From Fragilaria crotonensis (taxonomy: Eukaryota; Bacillariophyta; Fragilariophyceae; Fragilariales; Fragilariaceae), in NCBI GenBank assembly GCA_022925895.1, contig JAKSYS010000045.1, forward strand, positions 105,714 through 169,713: a stretch of DNA of 64,000 bases, written 5' to 3'. Shown here piece after piece: positions 11,643 to 23,060 of this stretch. The position numbers and the translations under genes are program-made. Below the pieces are notes generated by a model. It made no database searches. It was not told where the DNA came from and saw nothing but the letters and a program-made list of their open reading frames with translations. The first letter of the stretch is position 1. Each line of letters begins with the position of its first letter.

Positions 11643-12746
11643 ATGATCATGAAGTCTTTTCAGATAAGCGGCTGTATCTTTGCAGCATGTCTACTGTCTC
11701 CATGTTTCATCGCCCCTTCGAGTTCTTTCACAATCGTAACACGACAATCCAGATGTTTACATTCGTATCATCATTATGGACTCGGAAGAAGCATAAAGCT
11801 GCCGTTTGATGGTCACAAGCTGGGTTCAATAAACTGGGATGGCGACGATCTTCGATGGTCGGAGCGTCTTAGAAGACGCATCGAAAGTAGGCTGGAGAAA
11901 GGAACCGAGACTCCTCTCCGAGATGCCCTGATTGCATCCAATATTGCAATGTACATCTATCAAGCCATCAACACACTCTGCTATTTGAAAGTTACCTACC
12001 CATCCTACTGGCCATCTTGGAGTATGATATCTGACGCCATCCTCGATTCGGGTTCCACAATCGGACCTCTGACACGAGCTTTCATGTTCTCTGCACATCT
12101 TGGGAAGCGTCAGCCTCATCGATACCTAACGTCTGGATTTCTGCATGGCGGACTCCTTCACTTGATAGGCAACCTGTACGCACTCCACGAAATGCCCAAT
12201 TGGCTCGAGACGGGTCTTGGATGGCCACTCTTTGTTACAACCTACCTGGTGGGAATTGTGGCTGGCAATTGGGCTCATGCGCGTTCTGCTCCCATGGATG
12301 AATTCTTGGTGGGCATTGGAGCCAGTGGTGGGATTGTGGCACTTGCAGGCTTGGCATTTGTATCGCTGGCCAAAATGAAGAACCAACCTGCTACACTACA
12401 AATACTCAAGAATGTAGCGGCTCTGTTGGTGTTGGGGGCTGTCATTCCCAGTGTGAGCAATGCAGCTCATATCGGTGGCTTTATTAGTGGATGTTTCATG
12501 GGCTTGGCCTTTTCTCCGGGATATCGGAAATCATATTCCCTTCGGAGGCAGAATGCCTACAATGTCGATACAGCCCCAAAGGACTTTCGACGGGCCATGG
12601 GATTTGGAATTGTTCCCAACGATAGAGCGCCAATACCGTTGGCAGTATTCTGGGCTGCTGTTGTGTTTTATGTCTCGACAGACTATCGATTCCGAAATAC
12701 GCCAGTGCTAGTTTGGAGGGGATTGATTCGACCCGGTTCGCTCTAA
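11643..12746 (+). CDS. Rhomboid-family intramembrane serine protease, probably plastid-targeted
   Basis: A 367-residue single-exon gene from the ATG at 11643. Rhomboids cleave transmembrane segments of other proteins inside the membrane. The catalytic Ser is in GIGASGGIVALAG and the catalytic His in NAAHIGGFISG. The conserved HGGLLHLIGNLYAL helix that supplies the oxyanion His/Asn precedes them. Several hydrophobic segments surround these motifs between about residues 95 and 295, and one more follows near residue 340. The N-terminus (FAACLLSPCFIAPSSSF|TIV) resembles a signal peptide ending in a Ser-x-Phe plastid motif. Homologues in plastid inner envelope handle protein quality control or import factors; the substrate here is unknown. 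The last codons lie inside a 63-bp tandem duplication. Confidence 0.9.
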   Translation: MIMKSFQISGCIFAACLLSPCFIAPSSSFTIVTRQSRCLHSYHHYGLGRSIKLPFDGHKLGSINWDGDDLRWSERLRRRIESRLEKGTETPLRDALIASNIAMYIYQAINTLCYLKVTYPSYWPSWSMISDAILDSGSTIGPLTRAFMFSAHLGKRQPHRYLTSGFLHGGLLHLIGNLYALHEMPNWLETGLGWPLFVTTYLVGIVAGNWAHARSAPMDEFLVGIGASGGIVALAGLAFVSLAKMKNQPATLQILKNVAALLVLGAVIPSVSNAAHIGGFISGCFMGLAFSPGYRKSYSLRRQNAYNVDTAPKDFRRAMGFGIVPNDRAPIPLAVFWAAVVFYVSTDYRFRNTPVLVWRGLIRPGSL

Positions 12747-12851
12747 GATATAGTTGTTACAAAAGTTGACAATGCACAACATCGATTGATTCGACCCGAT
12801 TCGCTCGCTCTAAGATAAAGTTGTTATAAAAAGTTTACAATACTCAACATC
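12721..12851. repeat. 63-bp tandem duplication covering the end of the rhomboid gene
   Basis: GATTGATTCGACCCGGTTCG at 12721 recurs at 12784 with the same downstream order: GCTCTAAGATA, TAGTTGTTA, AAAAGTT, ACAA, CAACATC. The first copy contains the last nine codons and stop of the rhomboid frame; the second copy lies in the 3' untranslated part and has an extra CGCT. Confidence 0.85.
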
Positions 12852-13706
12852 AGTTCGAGATTGCAATCAATGACATGGTCAGAATTTTGGTAAGTTTAAC
12901 GTGAGAGGGAGTGGGACAGTAGAACTGTTCTCGAGAAGCTGGTGCGTTCCAATTAATGGTGGTCAAGTCTCCCTGTAACATTCATGGTTCACTCTCATGG
13001 AACCTGATTACTCGATAACTGAAACAAGCTACACGTATGCCGAACAGCTTGTTCCATGATTAATCTACCATGATTTTTTGTTTAGACATGGCACACGACT
13101 AGATGTGAAAATGAAGCTTGAGGCAAAATGCATCGTGAAAAGCACCACCTGCCTCCTGCCTCCTGTCTGAATCAAGATTGTTGTTTTTCTCGTTCCGCTC
13201 TGTTGCGCACAGACTGAGATACCACAAGAGCATGTCTTTGTGGAGCATGCGCCTCTACTGGTGTCGGGGCACAGCTGCCCTGAACCCGACAGTCTACGTG
13301 CGTTGATCATTTGTTCTTCGGATACCTCGAGTGCGTACGAGAATAGACCAAGGAGAGAAAACACCATTTGGAGTTCGCATTTTTGATGGGAACGACACCA
13401 ACTACGTCATGACATCAACTTTATTTAAAGAATTCGTCGGCAGCCGGTGCTCGAAAATGCGGCAGATTCTTCCAATAGATTGGAAATATGGCTGGAACTG
13501 TAGGTCTCTGTGCGTACAAGTAGAAGAATAGTTCGTGTATTGCGTTGTAATAATGGAGTACTGGGAACGAGAATGATACTCGGAGTACTCGTACCAGATA
13601 CTTCAACACCATAGTATACTTCGAGCAGAGTATTGTACGGAGTCCCATGATCATCATAAAATTCTTTCAAGTTGCTTCGTCGACACGCGTGCCAATAAAT
13701 TCCTCA
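12852..13706. other. Intergenic region, no gene supported
   Basis: Several frames of 60-100 codons exist on both strands, with no domain features or consistent splice structure. The right part should contain the promoter of the PAS-domain gene. Confidence 0.4.
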
Positions 13707-14593
13707 ATGAATTCGACAATGATGTTGAGCCGTGTACAGACATCAGCAGCCCTACGCCGATCATGGACCATGGTGGCTGTCAGAGGCATCCACTCGAGTA
13801 GCGCAATCGTAAGTCGATTGTGATTGTGGAACAATCCTTTTTTTCAGACAAGAATCGTGGGCCTCGTTCTCTTGTTGTCTTCGGGTGCACACGTCTGACC
13901 CGCTGCACTGCTCCTTTTTCCTCCTAAAGGACAATATCAATCACCGAACCATGTTCATGGATGCCATGTCAAATGTAAGTGATCCGATACTGCCTTACAA
14001 TGCGTGTGTATGTAGGAGTTGGCTTTGACTGACTACGACACTAACATTTCTCACGTCTCAAACACAACTGGAACGTTTACAACTGGAACGTACAGGACCA
14101 GAAGCTTCGCGGACGAGTCATGAATGCCTTGGCATTTTCAAGTGACGAAGATGCCTTCAAGCACATTTTTACTCCCAAACTTTCCTCCGCCATGGAGGAA
14201 CAATTGAGAATCAGCAGCAATCAACTGATTCCTTCCTACAAGCCCCTCCCCAAGAACATGGAGGGTGTCAAGCGTGAGCAGCGATTAGCTATTGTAGTTA
14301 CGGAACGATCTCCTCCTTTCAAGATTGTCCACGTCAATTCGGTCTGGGAGGATCTTTGTGGATGGACGCAGGAGGAATGCAAAGGCAAGACTCTCAACAT
14401 GATCCAGGGCAACGGGACCGATTTGGGCAGTGTCACGTTACTCATGTCCAAAATTTTGAATGGCGAGGAGGGTGGAGTGGTTTTGACCAATTATACCAAG
14501 GATGGGCGTCGCTTCCGAAACCATTTGCGGGTCGCACCCATGGAGGAAGGTCTTTTTGTGGGAGCTCTGCGCGAGATTCATGATGGTGCATGA
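13707..14593 (+). CDS. Small PAS/LOV-like protein with an organelle presequence (3 exons)
   Basis: Exons 13707-13808, 13931-13975 and 14096-14593 join in phase 0 to give 214 residues; introns of 122 and 120 nt have GTAAGT donors and CTAAAG and TACAG acceptors. The 15-codon middle exon is small but keeps the frame open. The N-terminus (MNSTMMLSRVQTSAALRRSW, then RGIHSS) is basic and free of acidic residues, like a mitochondrial presequence. Residues about 100-210 form one PAS domain: IVVTERSPPFKIVHVN, then W and CGWTQEECKGKTLNMIQGNGTD, then LTNYTKDGRRF. The G-K-T-L-N-M-I-Q segment aligns with the LOV motif GRNCRFLQ but has Leu where LOV photoreceptors have the reactive Cys, so blue-light adduct chemistry is not expected. 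No output domain is attached. Confidence 0.75.
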
Positions 14594-15144
14594 TCTGTGC
14601 TAGCAAACTGATGCTAGGATGCTTGGTCACGCTCTGGTGTTTGTGTGCGAGCGGACGCACGAGTGGGCGGGAAGATTGTAAATAATGCTATCATGATGTT
14701 TAATAGGAAAAATGACCTAATTTGGGCGCCTTGAAAGGTTCGGCTGTGTGTTTGCATTTGATGTTGTAAAAATGTTGGCCTTTCTTATACACACTGAGAA
14801 ACACCTGGGCCGTTTGTCCCTGACAAGGTGTTCATTTGCGTTGATGATTGCTGTTGGCGAAAGGCCCGCGTCGCAATCGTATCGTGTCCAATGCTACGAC
14901 ACTAATGTGATACGATATCGAGTCCAATTCGAGTTGATGGACTCAAATCGCTATCAAGTCTCTCACAACATGCAGCAATACTACTTCTGATCTGATATCA
15001 CCTACTCCGAGTATTATAGTCACTTCGAATCCTCATGAAGTGCGGAGGGTTCTTGTCAAATCGAATGAACCAGGCGGAGTTGCATCACAGATCACAGCTT
15101 TTGACAATCACCTCCCACGCCATCGTAACAGTACCAACACCTCA
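14594..15144. other. Intergenic region, nothing recognised
   Basis: 3' flank of the PAS gene on the left and the broken end of a Tc1/mariner fragment on the right. Small frames only, no repeats noted. Confidence 0.4.
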
Positions 15145-15591
15145 TTATCGTTGATTGGATTTGAAGTAATGCAAGGTCGAGCGAGGAATATCCAATTCCG
15201 CGGAAAGTTCCCGGATGCTCATGTTTTTGTGCTTGGGAATGGACTTGATTGCCTCGCGAACTTCATCGGCATTCCACTTTTTCTTCCGACCGCACTTGTT
15301 CTTCTGTGGCGACGATCGGAAAGCACGAACGTCTGGATCTTCAAAGTTTTGGATTGCGCGTGCCCAAACTCGTCGGATCGTTTGCGGATTAACTTGATAC
15401 GATTCGGCCACTGCCGACAGGACTCCGCGTCGTAACTTTTTGGGATTACCCTCTTGGACGGACAGCACCAAGGTCGACACGATTCGTTTCCTATCATCAG
15501 ATGTGAGTTCTCGTTTTCGTTTCTCCTTCTGTTCGGGAGCTGGTCTATCAGTGCTAGTGGTAACTGGTTGATCGGGCGACTTTGAGTCCAT
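15145..15591 (-). pseudogene. N-terminal DNA-binding part of a Tc1/mariner-like transposase
   Basis: A 148-residue frame from the ATG at 15591 (MDSKSPDQ). A Lys/Arg-rich linker is followed by two helix-turn-helix-like regions: RKRIVSTLVLSVQEG...RGVLSAVAESYQVNPQTIRRVW, and then SIRELSAELDIPRSTLHYF. The first resembles the N-terminal domain common in mariner-like transposases of plants, oomycetes and diatoms. The frame stops exactly where the catalytic domain should begin, and no D,D,D/E core is found to the left. It is therefore a truncated copy, or less likely a small DNA-binding gene derived from one. Confidence 0.65.
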
Positions 15592-16125
15592 GGCGAGTCA
15601 AGGGTGTAAAAAGGTGGATGGGTTGGATGGAATCATGCATGATGGGGCAAATGACAGTTTCATGTTTCATTCCTCATTCCCCAGTGGAAGTAGCTAAATT
15701 CATCATCATCATTGCAGGTCTTCGACAAGAAAAGATATTTCAAGCCGGCAGTACTTGTACTTGTATGACATAGCTCAAATTCAAATGTTGTTGATCCGGT
15801 ATTTGGCCAGGTCAGTACTGGAGTACTACTCTGCAGTGTCTCGGATCGGGTGCCCGTTACCCGCACCCACGGGTATACCCGCTGTACCCGTGATCGGGTA
15901 CGGGTGCGGGTGCGCCCAGGGCAAACGGGCGGGTGACGGGTGGGTGCGCTGCAGATCCGATACGGGTACGGGTACGGGTACGGGTGGTAATCTCGAGGAA
16001 GCGGGCGGGTACGGGTACTAAAACGACTAGTACGAGTACGAGTACGGGTGGCAATTTAGTTGGCCCTGGTCCCGGTACCAGCCAGTCACAACCACATAAT
16101 CATAAATCCTTTGCCAACATTGACA

Positions 16126-18262
16126 ATGAATGCATCTGAGATCAAGAAGGAGCTGCAGGAGTCATTGCTTGAGGCCCATGTTCCTAGCCACGCTGTCATC
16201 ACCTGGCCGCCCAAGGACCTGCCGTCGAGAAACCCAATTTGGGAACGGTTTGGCCCCATTGTTTGCAAAGCTGGTAACAAGGTTGTGCAGGTGTGGGAGT
16301 CGGAGTTGATCACAATCACGTTTGTTAGATGCAAGTCTTGTAGCACCCCATATGCATGGACATCATCGCGTGGAACCAACACCCTACTAGCTAGGCATAA
16401 GTGCCCAGTGAAGGTAGCCACTGGTGTCAGTTCCTCACACTCAATGGTGCTGTGGGCCCGCCAACATGTTCAACCAACCGCCGGTCAGAAGCAAATGGTC
16501 TTGAAGTCGTGCGCAGCGATGTGCTTCGTTGATATGCGCCCGTTCGAAATTGTCTCCGGTGCGGGCTTCCAGTCCTTACTGCAGACAGTCCTTGATATTG
16601 GAGTCTCTTCCAAGAATCCGATTCGCATTACTGATTTACTCAGGGACAGGTCGACGATCAAGCTGGCAGTGGTTGAGGCATATGAGCTGACTCGCCGGGT
16701 TCTTATTGCTCAACTCCAGGCGCACTTCAACGACAAGATGGACGCCGGGAGCACTCTCGATATCTGGACTGAACCGCTGACCAGCATTGCTTACCTCTCC
16801 GTGACGATGCACTACATTGATGCCAATTTCAAACATAATGCCCGCACATTGCAGGTTGACCAGTTTCCCGATGTCTCACATACGGCCAAAGCCGTTCTTG
16901 CGGAGTTTAAGAAGTGCATCATTCCGTTCACAGGGAATTCAGCAACATGAATGGGCCGTTCAAGAAGCAGATCAGGGTCACCACCGACCATGCCTCAAAC
17001 AACTCTGGACAAGATGGGCTGCCTTCCGAGTTTGACTGGATCGGCTGCGCGGATCATTCAATCAGCACATGCGTGTCGTTCATCCTCGACAAGCGAACCA
17101 AGATCGTGAACGGGAAGAGGAGCAAGCCTTTCTACCAGTTCTACGAAGAAGCGCCAGCCGTGTTCGATTTGTTGGAGAATTGCAAGGAGCTCATCACATA
17201 CGTGAAACGGGTCGGACTTAACAAGCATCTCACGCCTAAGCTCCAGCAGGGCTGTCCAACCAGATGGAACAGCATTTTGATCATGACAAACAGTATCGCC
17301 TGCGAGTTCAATCGACACTATGAGACGCTCGCCTCCCGTGACAAGGCGCATAAGATGGACTGCATTAATCAGCCACTCCTTGATGAGTTGGTGAGGTTCC
17401 TCAATGTTTTCCAGATTGCAACAAAGGAGCTTGAGGCGTACAAGGCGCCGACATTGCATCTAGTTGCCCACTGGCGAAAGGTCATGTTGGAACACTGTGA
17501 CAATGTGGACGAGGAGCGCGTGGTGAAGGGCAGGGACAACATCGAGGTGACGCTCCCACCCGATTCCGAGGCAATAAAGCGCATCAAGGAGCTCATTCAG
17601 GGCCAGATCACCCAGAAGTTTCGCTTGACGGCTCTGCATGCAGCGGCAGCATACCTAGATCCCCGTCAGAGCTCAAACATCGGCGATCTGGAGGTCAACG
17701 AGGAGCTTCTAGCCGAGGCCATTGCCGTGGTCAAGTCAACCATGATCCGCAACGGGCCTCCCACCCCGACCGTGACCGTCGGCGAAAAGCGCCTGGCCAC
17801 AACCGCCGCACGCCATGCCCGCAGGCCAAAGCGCTCTCAAGTCATCACGGACATTAGTCGCCGTGGCATTAACGACTATTCCAGTGATGACGATGAAGGC
17901 GATTCAGAAGATGATGAGGACAGGGTTCCGCGCGAGGGGGCTGTGGAGATCCAAGTCCTGGCCGAGCTGCAGGCACATGCAGTATACAAGCTCACCAAGT
18001 CTGAGAAGAAGATGATGAAGGAAGCTGATCAGGACAGCTCTGGCACTGGGCTTTGCTGTGGTGGAAGTCAAAAACTTTGACTTGGCCTATCCTGGCTCGC
18101 GCTGCACGATCAATCCTCGCTTTACCGGCGGCCAGCTCCATGTCGGAGAATAACTTTTCTGCTAGCGGGAGCACAGTCTCAAAGAAGCGGAACAATTTGA
18201 AACCTGCCACGGTCAACCAGTTGATGTTCCTCCGTTCCAACAAGGACCTGAGCAAATGGTGA
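16126..18262 (+). pseudogene. hAT transposase, two frameshifts
   Basis: Starts at ATG 16126 (MNASEIKK). Frame one ends at 16950; the second runs to 18080 and the third from about 18050 to 18262. About 700 residues in total. Near the N-terminus CKSC...HKC is a BED-like zinc finger. The core includes STLDIWTEPLTSIAYLSVT (first Asp region), RVTTDHASNNSG (second Asp) and GCPTRWNSIL. The C-terminal dimerisation region reads LARAARSILALPAASS, then SENNFSASGSTVSKKRN, then LMFLRSN, the strongest hAT signature. Breaks are near 16950 and 18050. An acidic SSDDDEGDSEDDEDR stretch separates core and dimerisation region. It would move the element that contains it if intact. Confidence 0.9.
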
Positions 18263-18537
18263 AGAACGAACGGTCAGAAAGACAATTGAATAGTACAGCA
18301 GCACCACAACAAATTGTTCGCCTGTATATGTATACATGCTCTAGAGTCTAGAGGGGGTACAGAGTACATGTATTGTATAGACAGAAGTCAACTACTAGTA
18401 GTACCCAGTTAATCGGTACCTGGTACTAGCATTCAGCTTGCATTCGTACTTAATCTCCTGCTGGTACCTGGTACAGGTACTACCAGTAAGTCATTTCCCA
18501 AATTCTTAACCAGAAATCTGTGGCCGAAAGTGCGAAC

Positions 18538-18859
18538 CAGAGACGGGAATTTCTGAAAACATCAAACCCATGGGTACCCACGTAAAGCTACGCTCACGGA
18601 AGTACCAGCCCAAACCCACCCAGAACCCATACGATCTACCAAGACCAACCCAAACCCACCCAAACCCAGTAGCCAGTCCTGGAGTACATGGTTCTACTAC
18701 TACCGGTAGCAAACATCTACTGTCATTTTTTGCTATGATTTGCCGGCCCACCCAGACCCACCCATGAAATCCTGAGCTCACCCAAAACCCACCCTTAACC
18801 CAATGGGTTTGGGTGGGCCGTGGGTTTGGGTGGGCTGGGTTTGAAATTCCCGTCTCTGG
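18538..18859. mobile_element. hAT-type MITE, copy 1, nested in the hAT element
   Basis: 322 bp from CAGAGACGGGAATTTC to its reverse complement GAAATTCCCGTCTCTG, flanked by GTGCGAAC at 18530-18537 and 18860-18867. It has no gene. Subterminal DNA carries many AAACCCACCC repeats. A near-identical copy in the opposite orientation lies at 32026-32346, with its own different 8-bp duplication, so both moved independently. Confidence 0.95.
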
Positions 18860-18917
18860 TGCGAACGCCGATTTCGACCTAACACATCTCTCTATGTCAT
18901 ACAAGTCTTCCCGGGTA

Positions 18918-19079
18918 CGGGCACGGGTGAACTTTTCATAGACGTAGTGGGCTGTGGGCAAGCACGGGTACGGGTACATCACGGATACTCGTGGGCGGGT
19001 CTGGGCACGGGTGAACTTTTCATAGACGTAGTGGGCAGGCACGGGTATGGGTACATCACGGATACTCGCGGGCGGGTGT
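18918..19079. repeat. Subterminal direct repeat of the hAT element
   Basis: Two copies of about 80 bp starting GGGCACGGGTGAACTTTTCA (about 18918 and 19003), each followed by TAGACGTAGTGGGC and GGGTACATCACGGATACTCG. G-rich repeats of the same style occupy 15850-16020 at the other end. Confidence 0.8.
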
Positions 19080-19413
19080 GGGCACGGGTGACCTTCCCGA
19101 GTCAAATCCGAGACACTGCTACTCTGGACTCTGGAGTACCGGTAGTTTGGTACCAGTACTACATTACGAGTACTCTGAGTCTGGCGTCTGGAATACTAGC
19201 GTAGTCGGAGTAATCGTATGGCTGGAATCAAATTCTGTGTATTTTGGGTAGCGTCCGTAGGTCTGGTACGCTATTTATTTAGATTGCCTCCGGTACATCG
19301 AAGCTTAACTCGTTGATTGCCATGCTTCATTGTTGTCGACTTTGATCATCACATCTCTTTTGCTACATTGCATCTCCCGCGTGCACAGATAGCTTGAAAG
19401 CACTATCACGAGC

Positions 19414-19643
19414 ATGATGAGTGGTAGCAGCATCTGTGCACGCGGCAAACACAATTCCCAAACATTTATTATATCATGTTTGAGGACCGTTTTTGCTGAA
19501 TCGCCACTGCACGGCAGATGGCTGCCTGCAGAGCAACTTCGGCAATACATGCACATGAAGTGCATGATTGGAGACGACATATCATTCAATTTGTCCACTA
19601 TGATGAGAGTCGTCAACAAGGTACTTCCGTCAGTGAGTACCAT
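19414..19643 (+). pseudogene. First 76 codons of the K2 transposase, cut off by element M
   Basis: Starts at ATG 19414 (MMSGSSICARG) and stays open up to the M insertion. SPLHGRWLPAEQLRQYM and the following IGDDISFN segment align with VYGPRFTNCWLPAATWVEVL and IDASIIID of the K1 protein. The frame continues in phase at 28485 on the far side of M. A perfect 14-bp inverted repeat (19377-19390 and 19432-19445) puts the start codon in a 41-nt loop. The interrupted gene would no longer make a full transposase. Confidence 0.7.
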
Positions 19644-20139
19644 CAGGGAACGCAAATCTCTGGTTTATCCATTTTAATGTAATATTTCATAACATAATAA
19701 TGTAGTGACCAGAGTTTTTATAGAAAATATGTATATTCTACATCATTATGCAAATGCATATCGTGCGTTGAAGATCCAAATTCTCGGACATTCTGTTTCA
19801 CATAAATATTTGAGTTTAACATCATTTGTTCCCTAAATACTGCATGTTGCACATATTACTTTGGCAGTTTCAGTTCCATTCCTCTTCTTCTCCATCGTCT
19901 CTTCCTTCCATAATCGTGACTTGTGCAGTGAGTCCTATACTGCGTATACTACATACTCACCGTCTTCTCATTATACTCACGCGCCAATTTTTCCTTTGTG
20001 TGATGGGCGTCAAATGCTAGTATTACGACTACAAGGACGAGGCATCATTCTCCTCATTTTTTCTCTACGTTGTCATCTGTTGTATGCTTTATATTCATTG
20101 ATTCCAACATCATCCCTTCTGCATTTCCTTGTTAAGAGA

Positions 20140-23059
20140 ATGTTTGTTTGCTACAACATGAACTGCTACTCGCAGTTCCGAACTGAACGCGGTTTACAAC
20201 AGCATTTGTGGCACAGTTCTGCCTGCAAGGATTACATGTTGGAACAAAGGGATACTGATGCCGGTATCGAGGCCATTAATAGCACACGGCGTCAAGCATA
20301 TGGAGTTCAATGCACACGCCTGAACTATGAAATGAATGCCGAATTTCCATTGTATGCTCCATATGAAGAATTTCAGTATGATGCACCATCCGATGACTTT
20401 GATGGTGACGACACATCGGCACTCGATGACATGTACGGCCATTTAGATGGCTTTGCCTCATCGATTTCTGGTCTAGAAAATGTCTCTCCCTCTGTTTTAC
20501 ATGGAATCATGGAACGCATGAAAGCCAGCGATCGCCAAAGCATCCTGAATTTGCAACATGATGTCGAACACAGAAATATTGTGGAACTACTTAAGATTCT
20601 GGAGGATGCCCAATGTCCCGACTACATGTTGCAGAAAATTTTGCAATGGGCGTACATTGCAAAATTAGATGGCTTTGACTTCAACCCCAAAGCTACAACA
20701 AGGAAGGCAAATATTGGGTGGATGTACCGGTGTCTGGAACAGTCACATCAACGATTGCCTCATGTGATCTCGACAACTCTCGAGGACCAAGAGGCAGCTC
20801 AAGACATTGTGTGTTTTGACTTTGGTGTTTCTCTTTTGTCAATGCTGCAAGATGATGAACTTATGTTGCCGCAAAACCTTGTGATCAATCGGGACGATCC
20901 AACTTCGATGTATCATCCATTGGATGGCAAACTTGGGGAGGCAAACAGCGGTCAGCGCTATCGTGACCTATACAATCAATTGATCACTCCAGGAAGAAAT
21001 CAGCTCCTAGTTCCGATCATTCTGTACCTTGATGGAACCGCCATTGACAGCAAAGGTCACATCGAAATATGTCCGGTGTCGTTCACAACTTCTTTGTTCA
21101 CGGAGAAAGTCCGCAGAGACAGTGGTGCATGGCGTGTCCTGGGTTACGTCCCCGACCTGAACCGCGGACGATCAGGTGCCATGAATCAATTTGCAAACAG
21201 CACTTCCGAGGAAGGAAAAGGTAGAACGACTCGTAATTTTCACAAAGTGATGGATGCCATGATGAGGGCATGGTCGAAGCGCAAGCCGGCAAAGATTGTC
21301 GACTGAAGAAGGTTCCTTTGAAACTTTGTGGGAAGTGGATTGTCGTTGATATCGTCTGTCCTCTGCTCTTCGTCATCAACGATGGCAAGCAAGGGGATCA
21401 ACTTTGTGGCCGCATGAATGGACATCACAGTAGTATGAATCGTCATCATCGATCATGCGACTGTCTCTTTGACGATCTTGACAATCCAGATGTTGAGTGC
21501 ACTTTTCTTGATGTCGACACGATCAATGATATCTGTCGCAACGGCTCCGACGACGACCTTCAGGAACTCACGATTTACAAGGTTGATAATGCCTTCAACC
21601 GCATTCAGATGGGGCAAAACGCACATGGTATCTTTATGTGCGCTGTCATTGATGTCATGCATACTATACAACATGGTATCATCATGTACTGCCTCGAATC
21701 GTTCAAGAAAGGGATTAGCAATGAATCACTGGCAAAGCTTGATGGAATGGCATTTTCCTTTGACAAGACCTGTCGTCAAACTATACGATCTAGTTTCCCA
21801 CGGACTGACTTCTCACGTGGAATCACAAACCTCTCCCAGGTCGAATGTTCTGAACAGTCCGGCACTCTCTTCCTGCTTGCGGCCCTTACAATGCAAGTTG
21901 AAGGATGGCATCTCCTCGAGACACTTCGCAGATATGGAGGCTGTTTTGGGAACAATCGAATGCCTTCTGTGTTTTGAGGCTTGGCTGGATCAGTTCACAT
22001 TTTGGGATGTCAACGATACAACTGGTGAGGCGGACAAGGCTGAAGCTGCAATTGCTTCTCTTATGCGCCTCATCGTGAAGTATCTTCCGCGATTGAAGGG
22101 CAATGGGTGGAAGGTTTCAAAATTTCATGAGATCAAGCACATCGTCCGCTTTATCGGTGTGTTTGGTGCACCCCGTGGCTACAATGCGTCCCGTCCTGAG
22201 GAGCATCACAAAGCGCATGCAAAACGTCCCGGTCGACGTTCACAGAAGGACATGAACACCATCGACCAGCAGTGTGCGCGCAGAATTGCCGACACCATTG
22301 TTATTGATACCATGCATGGGTTGTTCCAAGAAAGAAATGTTCTTGGGAGTGTCGACAAGAACCGCATTGACACTCCCACTTATCGTCCTCCGTATGTTGG
22401 CATCAACACTGACGGTGACAATCCCGCATTAGAAGAAGGCCGTGGAACAATGTATTGCATCAGGTCGTTTCGAGATCCCGAAAATGGTGATCATTTGGTA
22501 CGAGACGTCAAGTTCACCACGCAAACAAGAGGACCCATGCATTTGGAGGACAATCTTTCGATGTTCATCATACAGTACTATGGCTCCTCCGACCTTGATG
22601 AACGAGGGGAAGGCAGCATCGCGTGCTGCACAGAATACCACAAGACTGATTCCATCACGAAGGAAAAGATGATATGCATTCGCTGCCATCCCAATTTCAG
22701 AGCCAAGGGATATCCATGGTACGACTGGGCACTTATCCAGTTTGAACTTAGTACAGGGGTGAAAAAAGGACTTTCCATGTCGTGTAGTGGCTTGTGTTCC
22801 AAGACAAACTGACAACGGATTCTCTTTTGACCTAATCGTACAAAGCTGTTACGAACCAACCGGTCGCGAGTCGTTTCTCTTCACCGAGTGGTCGTTCAGA
22901 AAAGACTTCCATGTTGTGAGTGCAACCGCACTGGTCGCCTTATGCCTCGTTCTTTGCAGCAGTGACTTGAATGGAGATGTCCTTGTCGTAAATGACAGGG
23001 ACAAATGGCCGTCATACTTCTACGAAGCTGCAAACGTAGAATATAACATGCACGACTAA
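20140..23059 (+). pseudogene. Gene A of M: CACTA/Plavaka-like transposase, three frameshifts
   Basis: ATG 20140 (MFVCYNMNCYSQF) is preferred because it opens with a C2H2-like finger (C...C...H...C) typical at the start of Plavaka-type transposases; the frame is also open upstream to 19861. Successive frames: to about 21290, to about 21930, to about 22790, then the stop at 23057-23059; about 970 residues. Landmarks: PIILYLDGTAIDSKGHIE, LGYVPDLNRGRS, INDGKQGDQL, then CAVIDVMHTIQHGIIMY, which resembles the D-L-x-H-Q region of Plavaka proteins, and RPEEHHKAHAKRPGRR. Catalytic assignments are tentative. The protein would cut M's ends. Breaks are single-base in effect and may be decay or assembly indels. 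A KDZ-type transposase is a less likely alternative. Confidence 0.65.
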
Positions 23060-23060
23060 G

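Larger units (their letters stand above)
15834..19118. mobile_element. hAT transposon with 8-bp target duplication
   Basis: The left end CAGTGTCTCGGAT at 15834 is matched by ATCCGAGACACTG ending at 19118. The flanking 8 bp are identical, CTACTCTG at 15826-15833 and 19119-19126, as expected for hAT. The subterminal regions at both ends are full of GGGTACGGG-type repeats. The single gene (16126-18262) is a hAT transposase. A non-autonomous hAT element of another family is nested at 18538-18859. Without that insertion the element is about 2.95 kb. Confidence 0.95.
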
